Source: Pseudomonas sp. Fl4BN1
GTDB lineage: Bacteria > Pseudomonadota > Gammaproteobacteria > Pseudomonadales > Pseudomonadaceae
Direction: 5' to 3'
DNA length: 64,000 bases
Assembly (NCBI RefSeq): GCF_009908285.1
Contig: NZ_JAAARM010000011.1
Location: 1 to 64,000, forward strand
Under the pieces are notes generated by a model. It was not told the DNA's origin. It did not search any database and was given only the letters and a program-made list of their open reading frames with translations. The translations under genes were made by a program, and so were the position numbers. Positions 43,876 to 53,856 of this stretch are shown one piece after another; positions within the stretch are counted from its first letter, which is position 1; the number at the start of each line of letters is the position of its first letter.

Positions 43876-43900
43876 ACGCCCGGCCGCGCCGGGCGTTTTT
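43876..43900 (+). terminator. Rho-independent terminator after purB
   Basis: ACGCCCGG-CCG-CGCCGGGCGT stem-loop followed by TTTTT, 19 bases after the purB stop. Confidence 0.9.
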
Positions 43901-43939
43901 ATTCCTGCTCGAAAAGTACATTTTTTCAATAGGTTACAC

Positions 43940-45106
43940 ATGAATCCTGATACTCCTCTGCAACTTCTGGGCGGCCTCACCGCACGGGAATTCCTGCGTG
44001 ACTACTGGCAGAAGAAACCCCTGCTGGTGCGTCAGGCCCTGCCTGATTTCGAAAGCCCCATCGACGCCGACGAACTGGCCGGCCTGGCCCTGGAAGAAGA
44101 AGTCGAATCACGCCTGGTGATCGAGAACGGCGAACGTCCGTGGGAACTGCGCCGCGGCCCATTCGCCGAGGACGAGTTCAGCAAACTGCCGGAGCGCGAC
44201 TGGACCCTGCTGGTGCAGGCGGTTGACCAGTTCGTCCCGGAAGTCGCCGAGCTGCTGGAGCACTTCCGCTTCCTGCCGAGCTGGCGCGTCGACGATGTGA
44301 TGATCAGCTTCGCCGCTCCTGGTGGCGGCGTCGGCCCGCACTTCGACAACTACGACGTATTCCTGCTGCAAGGCCATGGCAAGCGCAACTGGAAGATCGG
44401 CCAGATGTGCGACTCCGAGAGCCCGCTGCTGCAGCATGCGGACCTGCGCATCCTCGCCGAATTCGAAGAAACCGAAAGCTGGGTCCTGGAACCCGGCGAC
44501 ATGCTCTACCTGCCGCCGCGCCTGGCCCACTGCGGCATTGCGGTGAACGACTGCATGACCTACTCGGTGGGCTTCCGTGCCCCGAGCGCTTCTGAGGTTC
44601 TGACCCACTTCACCGACTTCCTCAGCCAGTTCCTGTCCGACGAAGAGCGCTACACCGACGCCGATGCCCAGCCGGTCAGCGATCCGCACCAGATCCAGCA
44701 CGACGCCCTCGATCGCCTCAAGGCCTTGCTGGCCGAGCACATGAGCGATGAGCGCCTGCTGCTGACCTGGTTCGGCCAGTTCATGACCGAGCCCCGCTAC
44801 CCGGAACTGGTCGTGGGCCCGGAACTGGAAGACGGCGACCTGCTGGATAGCCTGGAACAAGGCGCAATATTGATCCGCAATCCGAGCGCGCGCCTGGCCT
44901 GGTCCGAGGTCGATGATGACCTGTTGCTGTTTGCCAGCGGCCAAAGCCGCCTGCTTCCCGGTAAACTGCGCGAACTGCTGAAAATGATCTGCGCCGCTGA
45001 CGCCCTGCATATCGACAACCTCGGCCCTTGGCTGGCGGATGACGAAGGGCGCGGCCTGTTGTGTGAACTGGTCAAGCAAGGGAGCCTGGGGTTTGCCGAT
45101 GAATAA
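43940..45106 (+). CDS. roxA: Ribosomal oxygenase RoxA (YcfD type, L16 arginine hydroxylase)
   Basis: A 388-residue JmjC-like cupin that uses Fe(II) and 2-oxoglutarate to hydroxylate an arginine of ribosomal protein L16. The iron triad is His134, Asp136 (GVGPHFDNYD) and His197 (RLAHCGI). The C-terminal dimerisation and winged-helix parts are present. It ends in an eight-base overlap with the acetyltransferase gene, so the two are probably co-translated. Confidence 0.9.
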   Translation: MNPDTPLQLLGGLTAREFLRDYWQKKPLLVRQALPDFESPIDADELAGLALEEEVESRLVIENGERPWELRRGPFAEDEFSKLPERDWTLLVQAVDQFVPEVAELLEHFRFLPSWRVDDVMISFAAPGGGVGPHFDNYDVFLLQGHGKRNWKIGQMCDSESPLLQHADLRILAEFEETESWVLEPGDMLYLPPRLAHCGIAVNDCMTYSVGFRAPSASEVLTHFTDFLSQFLSDEERYTDADAQPVSDPHQIQHDALDRLKALLAEHMSDERLLLTWFGQFMTEPRYPELVVGPELEDGDLLDSLEQGAILIRNPSARLAWSEVDDDLLLFASGQSRLLPGKLRELLKMICAADALHIDNLGPWLADDEGRGLLCELVKQGSLGFADE

Positions 45107-45521
45107 GATTCACGTACGTGTCGCAGACTGGCAAAAGGATAACGCCGAGATTCGGCGCATTCGTGAAGCGGTGTTCATTGCCGAGCAATCTGTTCCGCCT
45201 GAGCTGGAATGGGATGCCGACGATGATAGCGCGGTGCACTTCCTGGCCTTCGAGGGCGACTTTCCCATCGGGACCGCACGCCTGCTGCCTGATGGCCATA
45301 TCGGCCGAGTCTCGGTGCTCAAGGACTGGCGCGGCCTGAAAGTCGGCGACGCACTGATGCGCGCAGTGATTGACGAGGCCGAGAAACGCGGCCTGAAGCA
45401 GCAGATGCTCAGTGCACAGGTGCAAGCCACGCCGTTCTACGAGCGCCTGGGCTTCTCGATTGTCAGCGAGGAATTCCTCGAAGCAGGGATTCCTCACGTC
45501 GACATGGTTCGCGGCGCCTGA
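45099..45521 (+). CDS. GNAT-family N-acetyltransferase
   Basis: A 140-residue acetyltransferase. The acetyl-CoA loop is seen as GRVSVLKDWRGLKVGDALMR, preceded by the IREAVFIAEQSVPPELEWD block of the ElaA/YjcF-like group. The substrate is unknown. The ATG at 45099 lies within the end of roxA; the frame from 45039 is inside roxA and not credible. Coupling to roxA hints at ribosome- or translation-related work, but this is inference. Confidence 0.85.
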   Translation: MNKIHVRVADWQKDNAEIRRIREAVFIAEQSVPPELEWDADDDSAVHFLAFEGDFPIGTARLLPDGHIGRVSVLKDWRGLKVGDALMRAVIDEAEKRGLKQQMLSAQVQATPFYERLGFSIVSEEFLEAGIPHVDMVRGA

Positions 45522-45540
45522 CCGCTACGCCCTTTTCGGC

Positions 45541-45617
45541 GACGGCCAGACAAAACGCCCAGTCATCCCCTTGCGCCTACCAGGCGCAAGACCAGGATGC
45601 CGGGGCGTTTTGCCGTC
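45541..45617. terminator. Large nested inverted repeat after the GNAT gene (terminator-like)
   Basis: An outer pair (GACGGC with AAAACGCCC against GGGCGTTTT with GCCGTC) encloses a pair ATCC/GGAT and an inner perfect hairpin CTTGCGCCT-ACC-AGGCGCAAG. The whole 77-base structure is much larger than a normal terminator, but the right arm ends GGGCGTTTTG, which can stop transcription. Confidence 0.6.
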
Positions 45618-45698
45618 TAGGATTCAACTTGCCCCACCCAAAGCCGACAAAGTGTCAAACTCAAGGCTTTACGCCAGCTATTCGCGGAGATAACGGAT

Positions 45699-46454
45699 AT
45701 GTCCCTACGCACCCTGCTCACGACGCTGTTAATGACCCTCAGTTGCTCGGTCATGGCCGCCACCGAGATCGTGCCCCTCAATAACCGCACCAGCGCCGAC
45801 CTGCTGCCGGTAGCACAGAACTTTCTTGGCAAGGACGGCAAGGTCAGCGCTTATGGCAACCAGCTGATCGTCAACGCCGAACCGGGAAAGATCGCCGAGT
45901 TGCGCGCCTTCATCGCCCAACTGGACACCGCCACCAAACGCTTGCTGATCACCGTCGACACCAACGAAAACAACTTCCAGGACAACCAGGGCTACTCGGT
46001 CAACGGCGCGCCGCAAACGCGGATCATCAATCGCAGCACCGAGAGCCGTGACGGCGGTATCCAGCAGGTTCAGGCCAGCGAGGGCGTGCCGGCATTGATC
46101 CAGGTTGGCCAGAGCGTGCCCCTGACTACCACCCAGACCGATCCTTATGGACGCCTGCAGAACCAGACCCAGTATCGCAATGTCACCCAGGGCTTCTATG
46201 TCACCGCCAGCGTGACGGGTGAAACCGTACACCTGAGCATCAGCACCAACCGTGATCGCATGAGCCAGGAACGCCCGGATGTAGTGAACGTGCAAAGCAC
46301 CGACACAACCGTCAGCGGCCGCCTTGGCGAATGGATCACCCTGGCCGGGGTCAATCGTCAGACTCAGGCCGACAAACAGGGCCTGGGCCGCAGCTACTCG
46401 ACTCAAGGCCGGGATGACATGACCTTGCGAGTCAAGGTCGACGCCCTGGACTAA
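45699..46454 (+). CDS. Exported protein with a secretin-like N-domain (NolW-type)
   Basis: A 251-residue protein with a signal peptide (MSLRTLLTTLLMTLSCSVMA). It is followed by TEIVPLNNRTSADLLPVAQNFLGKDGKVSAYGNQLIVNAEPGKIAEL, abbreviated here as the secretin N-domain pattern: EIVPLNNRTSADLLPVAQ and then NQLIVNAEPGKIAELRAF. The rest is beta-rich and polar, with no secretin pore domain. It therefore looks like a free-standing periplasmic N1/NolW domain protein of unknown role. It has its own unit, with long non-coding gaps on both sides. Confidence 0.75.
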   Translation: MSLRTLLTTLLMTLSCSVMAATEIVPLNNRTSADLLPVAQNFLGKDGKVSAYGNQLIVNAEPGKIAELRAFIAQLDTATKRLLITVDTNENNFQDNQGYSVNGAPQTRIINRSTESRDGGIQQVQASEGVPALIQVGQSVPLTTTQTDPYGRLQNQTQYRNVTQGFYVTASVTGETVHLSISTNRDRMSQERPDVVNVQSTDTTVSGRLGEWITLAGVNRQTQADKQGLGRSYSTQGRDDMTLRVKVDALD

Positions 46455-46970
46455 AGCACCAAAAACTGACTGATTAGTCGTATTAGACCAAAGATGTAGT
46501 GCCACAAAAAAAGCACTACAAAACATTTGACGAGCCAAAAAACCGCGGGCATGATGGCCTCGCTCCCGCTAATCAGGGGCCCTGGCAAGGGCCTTCGGAT
46601 CGTCGCTCTAACCTACCCACCTGAGCCGATTCGTGTCTGTACCGCCCACAAGGTGTGTTTGACGAGATTGCGACTGGAACGAAGTTGTCCCGAGGGACGG
46701 AAGCGTAATTAGGTCGATCGGCAACACACTGATGGAACGTATGAAGGCCCACGACGCCGGAATGCGCACCGCAGCCAGCCTTCACCTGCTCACTTTCCAC
46801 CTCGAGCCCATCGTTCACCCGTCGCCATCCCCGCCAGACCCGACTTGACCACCTAAGCTTCCTGGTCAGCGAACAGCCAACTACGCACCTTTCAAAGCTG
46901 CGTAACTGGTGGAGCGAGAATTTTCCACTCAAGAACGACTTTCACCCAAGACGCGACGAGGTTTATCTCC
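46455..46970 (+). other. Long non-coding region upstream of aceA
   Basis: A 516-base gap with no credible gene on either strand. It should hold the aceA promoter. GTGCCACAAAAAAAGCAC (46499-46516) is a small hairpin candidate soon after the secretin-like gene. A purine-rich stretch with GTCCCGAGGGAC (46688-46699), a perfect 12-base palindrome, could be a binding site. No known RNA family is recognised. Confidence 0.45.
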
Positions 46971-48296
46971 ATGGCACTGACACGCGAACAGCAAATTGCA
47001 GCCCTTGAAAAAGACTGGGCTGAAAACCCGCGCTGGAAAGGCGTGACTCGCGCCTACTCCGCTGCCGACGTGGTCCGTCTGCGTGGCTCGGTTCAACCCG
47101 AGCACACCCTGGCACGCATGGGCGCCGAGAAGCTCTGGAACCTGGTCACCCAAGGCGCCAAGCCGTCCTTCCGTCCTGAGAAAGATTTCGTCAACTGCAT
47201 GGGCGCCCTGACCGGCGGCCAGGCTGTGCAACAGGTTAAAGCCGGTATCCAGGCGATCTACCTGTCCGGCTGGCAAGTGGCTGCGGACAACAACTCCGCC
47301 GAATCCATGTACCCCGACCAATCGCTGTACCCGGTGGACTCGGTGCCAACCGTGGTCAAGCGCATCAACAACTCGTTCCGTCGCGCCGACCAGATCCAGT
47401 GGAAAGCCGGCAAGAACCCGGGCGACGAGGGCTACATCGACTACTTCGCGCCAATCGTTGCCGATGCTGAAGCCGGTTTCGGCGGCGTACTGAACGCCTA
47501 CGAGCTGATGAAGAGCATGATCGAGGCAGGCGCTGCCGGCGTGCACTTCGAAGACCAGCTGGCTTCGGTGAAGAAATGCGGCCACATGGGCGGCAAGGTA
47601 CTGGTGCCGACTCAGGAAGCCGTGCAGAAACTGACCGCTGCCCGCCTGGCAGCCGACGTTGCCGGCGTACCGACCATCATCCTGGCCCGTACCGACGCCA
47701 ACGCCGCCGACCTGCTGACTTCGGACTGCGACCCTTACGATCAGCCGTTCGTGACGGGCACCCGCACCCCGGAAGGCTTCTACAAGGTACGCGCAGGCCT
47801 GGACCAAGCTATCGCCCGCGGCCTGGCTTACGCCCCCTATGCCGACCTGATCTGGTGCGAAACCGCCAAGCCGGACCTGGACGAGGCTCGTCGCTTCGCT
47901 GAAGCGATCAAGAAGGAATACCCGGACCAGATCCTGTCGTACAACTGCTCGCCTTCCTTCAACTGGAAGAAGAACCTGGACGACGCGACCATCGCCAAGT
48001 TCCAGCGCGAGCTGTCCGCCATGGGCTACAAGCACCAGTTCATCACCCTGGCTGGCATCCACAACATGTGGCACAGCATGTTCAACCTGGCGCACGATTA
48101 CGCCCGCAACGACATGACCGCCTACGTGAAGCTGCAAGAGCAGGAATTCGCTGACGCCGCCAAGGGCTACACCTTCGTGGCGCACCAGCAGGAAGTGGGC
48201 ACCGGATACTTCGACGACATGACTACCGTGATCCAGGGCGGCTCGTCCTCGGTGACCGCACTGACAGGTTCCACCGAAGAAGAACAGTTCCACTGA
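46971..48296 (+). CDS. aceA: Isocitrate lyase AceA
   Basis: A 441-residue glyoxylate-shunt enzyme that splits isocitrate to glyoxylate and succinate. The catalytic Cys203 lies in the KKCGHMGGK signature. Substrate-binding [11 protein letters not shown] and [12 protein letters not shown] are present. The length matches the E. coli type; P. aeruginosa carries a longer form, so this fits a fluorescens- or putida-group host. It competes with icd and idh, also in this window. A terminator follows. Confidence 0.97.
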   Translation: MALTREQQIAALEKDWAENPRWKGVTRAYSAADVVRLRGSVQPEHTLARMGAEKLWNLVTQGAKPSFRPEKDFVNCMGALTGGQAVQQVKAGIQAIYLSGWQVAADNNSAESMYPDQSLYPVDSVPTVVKRINNSFRRADQIQWKAGKNPGDEGYIDYFAPIVADAEAGFGGVLNAYELMKSMIEAGAAGVHFEDQLASVKKCGHMGGKVLVPTQEAVQKLTAARLAADVAGVPTIILARTDANAADLLTSDCDPYDQPFVTGTRTPEGFYKVRAGLDQAIARGLAYAPYADLIWCETAKPDLDEARRFAEAIKKEYPDQILSYNCSPSFNWKKNLDDATIAKFQRELSAMGYKHQFITLAGIHNMWHSMFNLAHDYARNDMTAYVKLQEQEFADAAKGYTFVAHQQEVGTGYFDDMTTVIQGGSSSVTALTGSTEEEQFH

Positions 48297-48367
48297 TTCA
48301 GCCTCACGGCTTGATCGAGCGGCCAATGCAGACCCGGTAGAAAGCTAACTGCATTGCCGTACAACTG

Positions 48368-48396
48368 ACGCCCCGACTGGTTCGGGGCGTTTTTTT
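48368..48396 (+). terminator. Rho-independent terminator after aceA
   Basis: ACGCCCCGA-CTGG-TTCGGGGCGT stem-loop followed by seven T residues, about 70 bases after the aceA stop. Confidence 0.93.
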
Positions 48397-48675
48397 GCCT
48401 GGGCTTTTTCGTCTTCGCCTGCAGGCGCTGACTTGCCGACATCCTCCCTCTTTCCCACAACACCGCCCCACGCGGCAAAAATTCGCCATCAACCGGCTCA
48501 TAGCAAAAAAAGCGTAAAAAACATTGATCCAGAGCGGGGTCGCGAGGAGCAAAACAGGTTAAAAGGTGCGCCCCTGCTACTTGCAGTAACAGCCATGTAA
48601 GAAGCAACTTTCCCACTTGCCAGAGGAAAGCAGTTTAAAAAGCCACCCAAACAATATTGATTATCATTTAGCTAA

Positions 48676-48691
48676 TGTAACTTTCGTTACA
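48676..48691. promoter_or_regulatory. TGTAA-N6-TTACA palindrome upstream of nuoA
   Basis: TGTAACTTTCGTTACA is a perfect palindrome with a four-base centre. Its form TGTAA-N6-TTACA matches TyrR/PhhR-type boxes, but other dimeric regulators could use it. It lies about 130 bases before the candidate nuo promoter. Confidence 0.4.
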
Positions 48692-48804
48692 GAGGCAACA
48701 AAACATAATTAACAAAACCTCCGCTAATGCCCGCAGGCCGCGGCTTACGGGGCTACATAGGTGAGCTATGTCCTTATTACGATAAACAATTTCGCTTTAG
48801 AAAT

Positions 48805-48833
48805 TTTACTTGCCCGGTGTTTAGCCATAAAAT
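48805..48833 (+). promoter_or_regulatory. Candidate sigma-70 promoter of the nuo operon
   Basis: TTTACT (48805-48810) and TAAAAT (48828-48833) are separated by 17 bases and match the -35 and -10 consensus at four and five positions. Transcription would start near 48840, giving a leader of about 85 bases. Confidence 0.45.
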
Positions 48834-48923
48834 CAGCGCGATTGATTGCGCTGCGACATATCGTCACTGCTTTATTTCTTTATCAAGCTCAGAGACTCTT
48901 GCTCTCTGTTAAGGATTACCAGC

Positions 48924-49337
48924 ATGCCCGAAGCGACAGGACTCATGGCCCACAACTGGGGCTTTGCCATTTTCCTTCTGGGTGTTGTCGGCCTTTGCGC
49001 CTTCATGCTCGGTGTCTCCAGCCTCCTCGGATCAAAAGCCTGGGGCCGCAGCAAAAATGAACCGTTCGAGTCCGGCATGCTACCGACAGGTGGCGCCCGC
49101 TTGCGGCTCTCAGCCAAATTCTATCTGGTCGCGATGCTCTTCGTGATCTTCGACATCGAAGCCCTCTTTCTCTTTGCCTGGTCTGTGTCCGTCCGCGAAA
49201 GCGGCTGGACCGGATTCGTCGAAGCTCTCGTTTTCATAGCAATTCTGTTGGCAGGTCTTGTCTACCTTTGGCGGGTGGGGGCTCTTGATTGGGCTCCGGA
49301 AGGTCGTCGTAAGCGGCAGGCGAAGCTAAAACAATGA
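48924..49337 (+). CDS. nuoA: NADH-quinone oxidoreductase subunit A
   Basis: A 137-residue membrane subunit of complex I with three hydrophobic helices. The quinone-site loop between helices 1 and 2 carries the conserved [31 protein letters not shown] marks helix 2. I chose the ATG at 48924 with AAGGA upstream; the longer frame from 48846 is not credible. First gene of the 13-gene operon. Confidence 0.96.
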   Translation: MPEATGLMAHNWGFAIFLLGVVGLCAFMLGVSSLLGSKAWGRSKNEPFESGMLPTGGARLRLSAKFYLVAMLFVIFDIEALFLFAWSVSVRESGWTGFVEALVFIAILLAGLVYLWRVGALDWAPEGRRKRQAKLKQ

Positions 49338-49347
49338 GGCTTTGGCG

Positions 49348-50022
49348 ATGCAATACAATCTCACCAGGATCGACCCCGATGCTCCTAACGATCAGTACCC
49401 GATCGGCGAACGGGAAACCGTTTCCGATCCGTTAGAAGATCAGGTCCACAAAAACATCTTCATGGGCAAGCTGGAAGACGTGCTGAGCGGCGCGGTCAAC
49501 TGGGGGCGTAAGAACTCCCTATGGCCATACAACTTCGGCCTGTCCTGCTGCTACGTGGAAATGACCACCGCCTTCACGGCGCCCCACGACATCGCGCGCT
49601 TTGGCGCCGAGGTGATCCGGGCTTCGCCGCGTCAGGCGGACTTCATGGTTATTGCCGGTACCTGCTTCATCAAGATGGCGCCGATCATTCAGCGTCTCTA
49701 TGAGCAAATGCTCGAGCCAAAATGGGTTATCTCCATGGGTTCGTGCGCCAACTCCGGTGGCATGTACGACATCTACTCCGTGGTTCAGGGGGTGGACAAG
49801 TTCCTGCCCGTGGACGTCTACGTGCCTGGCTGCCCGCCCCGCCCTGAAGCTTTCCTGCAAGGTCTGATGCTCTTGCAAGAGTCGATTGGCAAGGAGCGTC
49901 GCCCACTTTCCTGGGTCGTCGGTGATCAAGGCGTGTATCGCGCCGAGATGCCTTCGCAAAAGGAGCAGCGCCGCGAACAGCGTATTCAGGTCACCAACCT
50001 GCGCAGCCCTGACGAAGTCTGA
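49348..50022 (+). CDS. nuoB: NADH-quinone oxidoreductase subunit B
   Basis: A 224-residue peripheral-arm subunit that holds the N2 [4Fe-4S] cluster, the last electron carrier before quinone. The ligands lie in [15 protein letters not shown] and [12 protein letters not shown] precedes the ATG at 49348; an in-frame TTG at 49342 is less likely. The C-terminal tail is rich in Gln, Arg and Glu. Confidence 0.96.
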   Translation: MQYNLTRIDPDAPNDQYPIGERETVSDPLEDQVHKNIFMGKLEDVLSGAVNWGRKNSLWPYNFGLSCCYVEMTTAFTAPHDIARFGAEVIRASPRQADFMVIAGTCFIKMAPIIQRLYEQMLEPKWVISMGSCANSGGMYDIYSVVQGVDKFLPVDVYVPGCPPRPEAFLQGLMLLQESIGKERRPLSWVVGDQGVYRAEMPSQKEQRREQRIQVTNLRSPDEV

Positions 50023-50081
50023 TCCAGATCCGTTCTCGAAACGACACTGGCTTCACTCTTTACGTTGACCGAAAGCGATAA

Positions 50082-51869
<1,788 letters not shown>

Positions 51870-51871
51870 GC

Positions 51872-52369
51872 ATGAACAGCACGCTTATCCAGACAGACCG
51901 TTTCGCCCTGAGCGAAACCGAGCGCTCGGCCATCGAGCACGAGATGCATCACTACGAAGACCCGCGCGCGGCGTCGATCGAAGCCCTGAAGATCGTCCAG
52001 AAGGAACGGGGCTGGGTGCCAGACGGCGCGGTCTACGCCATCGGCGAGATCCTCGGCATTCCGGCCAGCGACGTGGAGGGCGTGGCGACGTTCTACAGCC
52101 AGATCTTCCGTCAGCCGGTAGGCCGCCACATCATTCGCGTCTGCGACAGCATGGTCTGCTACATCGGCGGCCATGAATCGGTAGTCAGCCAGATCCAGAG
52201 CGAGCTGGGCATCGGCCTCGGCCAGACCACCAGCGACGGCCGCTTCACCCTGCTGCCGGTGTGCTGCCTGGGCAACTGCGACAAGGCCCCGGCACTGATG
52301 ATCGATGACGACACTTTCGGCGACGTACAGCCTGCTGGCGTGGCCAAACTGTTGGAGGGCTACGTATGA
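51872..52369 (+). CDS. nuoE: NADH-quinone oxidoreductase subunit E
   Basis: A 165-residue thioredoxin-like subunit of the NADH-dehydrogenase module with the N1a [2Fe-2S] cluster. Cluster cysteines lie in [11 protein letters not shown] and [14 protein letters not shown]. It begins two bases after nuoCD and overlaps nuoF by four bases. Confidence 0.96.
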   Translation: MNSTLIQTDRFALSETERSAIEHEMHHYEDPRAASIEALKIVQKERGWVPDGAVYAIGEILGIPASDVEGVATFYSQIFRQPVGRHIIRVCDSMVCYIGGHESVVSQIQSELGIGLGQTTSDGRFTLLPVCCLGNCDKAPALMIDDDTFGDVQPAGVAKLLEGYV

Positions 52370-53721
52370 CCCTGACCTCTTTCGGCCCTGCAAACCGCAT
52401 CCAGCGCAGCGCAGAAACCCACCCCCTGACCTGGCGCCTGCGTGACGACGGCGAGCCCGTGTGGCTCGACGAGTACCAGACGAAGAACGGCTACGCAGCG
52501 GCCCGCAAGGCCTTTGCCGACCTGTCCCAGGACGACATTGTGCAGACCGTCAAGGACGCGGGCCTCAAGGGTCGCGGCGGTGCGGGCTTCCCCACTGGGG
52601 TGAAGTGGGGCCTGATGCCCAAAGACGAATCCATGAACATCCGCTACCTGCTGTGCAACGCGGATGAAATGGAGCCCAACACCTGGAAAGACCGCATGCT
52701 GATGGAGCAACTGCCCCATCTGCTGATCGAAGGCATGCTGATCAGTGCTCGCGCATTGAAGACCTACCGCGGCTACATCTTCCTGCGTGGCGAGTACACC
52801 ACCGCCGCCGCGAACCTGCGTCGCGCCGTGGAAGAAGCCAAGGCCGCCGGCCTGCTGGGCAAGAACATCCTCGGCAGCGGTTTCGATTTCGAGCTGTTCG
52901 TCCATACCGGCGCCGGGCGTTACATCTGCGGTGAAGAAACCGCGCTGATCAACTCCCTGGAAGGCCGCCGCGCCAACCCGCGCTCCAAGCCGCCCTTCCC
53001 TGCCGCCGTGGGCGTGTGGGGCAAGCCGACTTGCGTGAACAACGTCGAGACCCTGTGCAACGTGCCGGCGATCATCGGCGACGGCGTGGAGTGGTACAAA
53101 TCCCTGGCCCGTGAAGGCAGTGAGGACCACGGCACCAAGCTGATGGGCTTCTCCGGCAAAGTGAAGAACCCTGGCCTGTGGGAGCTGCCATTTGGCGTCA
53201 CCGCGCGCGAGCTGTTCGAAGACTACGCCGGCGGCATGCGCGACGGCTTCAAGCTCAAGTGCTGGCAACCTGGCGGCGCTGGTACCGGCTTCCTGTTGCC
53301 GGAACACCTGGACGCACAAATGTACGCCGGTGGCATCGCCAAGGTGGGCACCCGCATGGGTACCGGCCTGGCCATGGCCGTGGACGACAGCGTCAACATG
53401 GTGTCCCTGCTGCGCAACATGGAACAGTTCTTCGCCCGCGAATCCTGCGGCTTCTGCACCCCTTGCCGCGACGGCCTGCCCTGGAGCGTCAAGCTGCTGA
53501 TGGCCATCGAGAACGGCGAAGGTCAACCCGGCGACATCGAGACCCTGCTGGGTCTGGTGGGTTTCCTCGGCCCGGGCAAGACCTTCTGTGCTCACGCACC
53601 GGGTGCCGTGGAACCATTGGGCAGCGCCATCAAGTATTTCCGTCCAGAGTTCGAAGCCGGCATTGCGCCCACCAGCGCTGCTGTCCCGCCTCTGGCACGT
53701 CCGATCGTAGTCGGCGCGTAA
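52366..53721 (+). CDS. nuoF: NADH-quinone oxidoreductase subunit F
   Basis: A 451-residue subunit that binds NADH, FMN and the N3 [4Fe-4S] cluster. The NADH/FMN site is [16 protein letters not shown] and [14 protein letters not shown]. The cluster ligands are in [12 protein letters not shown] with a later Cys in [11 protein letters not shown] 135-base gap to nuoG follows, which is unusual inside this operon. Confidence 0.97.
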   Translation: MTLTSFGPANRIQRSAETHPLTWRLRDDGEPVWLDEYQTKNGYAAARKAFADLSQDDIVQTVKDAGLKGRGGAGFPTGVKWGLMPKDESMNIRYLLCNADEMEPNTWKDRMLMEQLPHLLIEGMLISARALKTYRGYIFLRGEYTTAAANLRRAVEEAKAAGLLGKNILGSGFDFELFVHTGAGRYICGEETALINSLEGRRANPRSKPPFPAAVGVWGKPTCVNNVETLCNVPAIIGDGVEWYKSLAREGSEDHGTKLMGFSGKVKNPGLWELPFGVTARELFEDYAGGMRDGFKLKCWQPGGAGTGFLLPEHLDAQMYAGGIAKVGTRMGTGLAMAVDDSVNMVSLLRNMEQFFARESCGFCTPCRDGLPWSVKLLMAIENGEGQPGDIETLLGLVGFLGPGKTFCAHAPGAVEPLGSAIKYFRPEFEAGIAPTSAAVPPLARPIVVGA

Positions 53722-53856
53722 CACCTATAAAGGCGCCGGGCCCGTGCCCTGCGCTTGACGTGCGATGACGCCGTGAACGGCTGTGTTGACTCGTACGGAT
53801 AACAAGATTCCATTAGCCACGCCCGCTGACACCGGGCCAACGAAGAACTTTGAACC
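53722..53856 (+). other. nuoF-nuoG intergenic gap
   Basis: A 135-base gap in an otherwise tightly packed part of the operon. TTGACT (53783) with a weak -10-like TCCATT 17 bases later could be an internal promoter. There is no credible reading frame. Confidence 0.35.

Larger units (their letters stand above)
48397..48923 (+). other. Upstream region of the nuo operon
   Basis: A 527-base gap, the most AT-rich in the window, with no credible reading frame. It contains the palindrome and candidate promoter listed separately. AAAACATAATTAACAAAACC (48702-48721) is CA-rich, but it is far from any start codon. No RNA gene is recognised. Confidence 0.5.

Noticed and set aside
46573..46932. Minus-strand frame of 119 codons upstream of aceA
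   Set aside because: No ribosome binding site, no recognisable protein character and an unusual composition; treated as non-coding.
48650..48670. Fur box in ATTGATTATCATTTAGC upstream of nuoA
   Set aside because: It matches only part of the 19-base Fur consensus and is not symmetrical; too weak to call.
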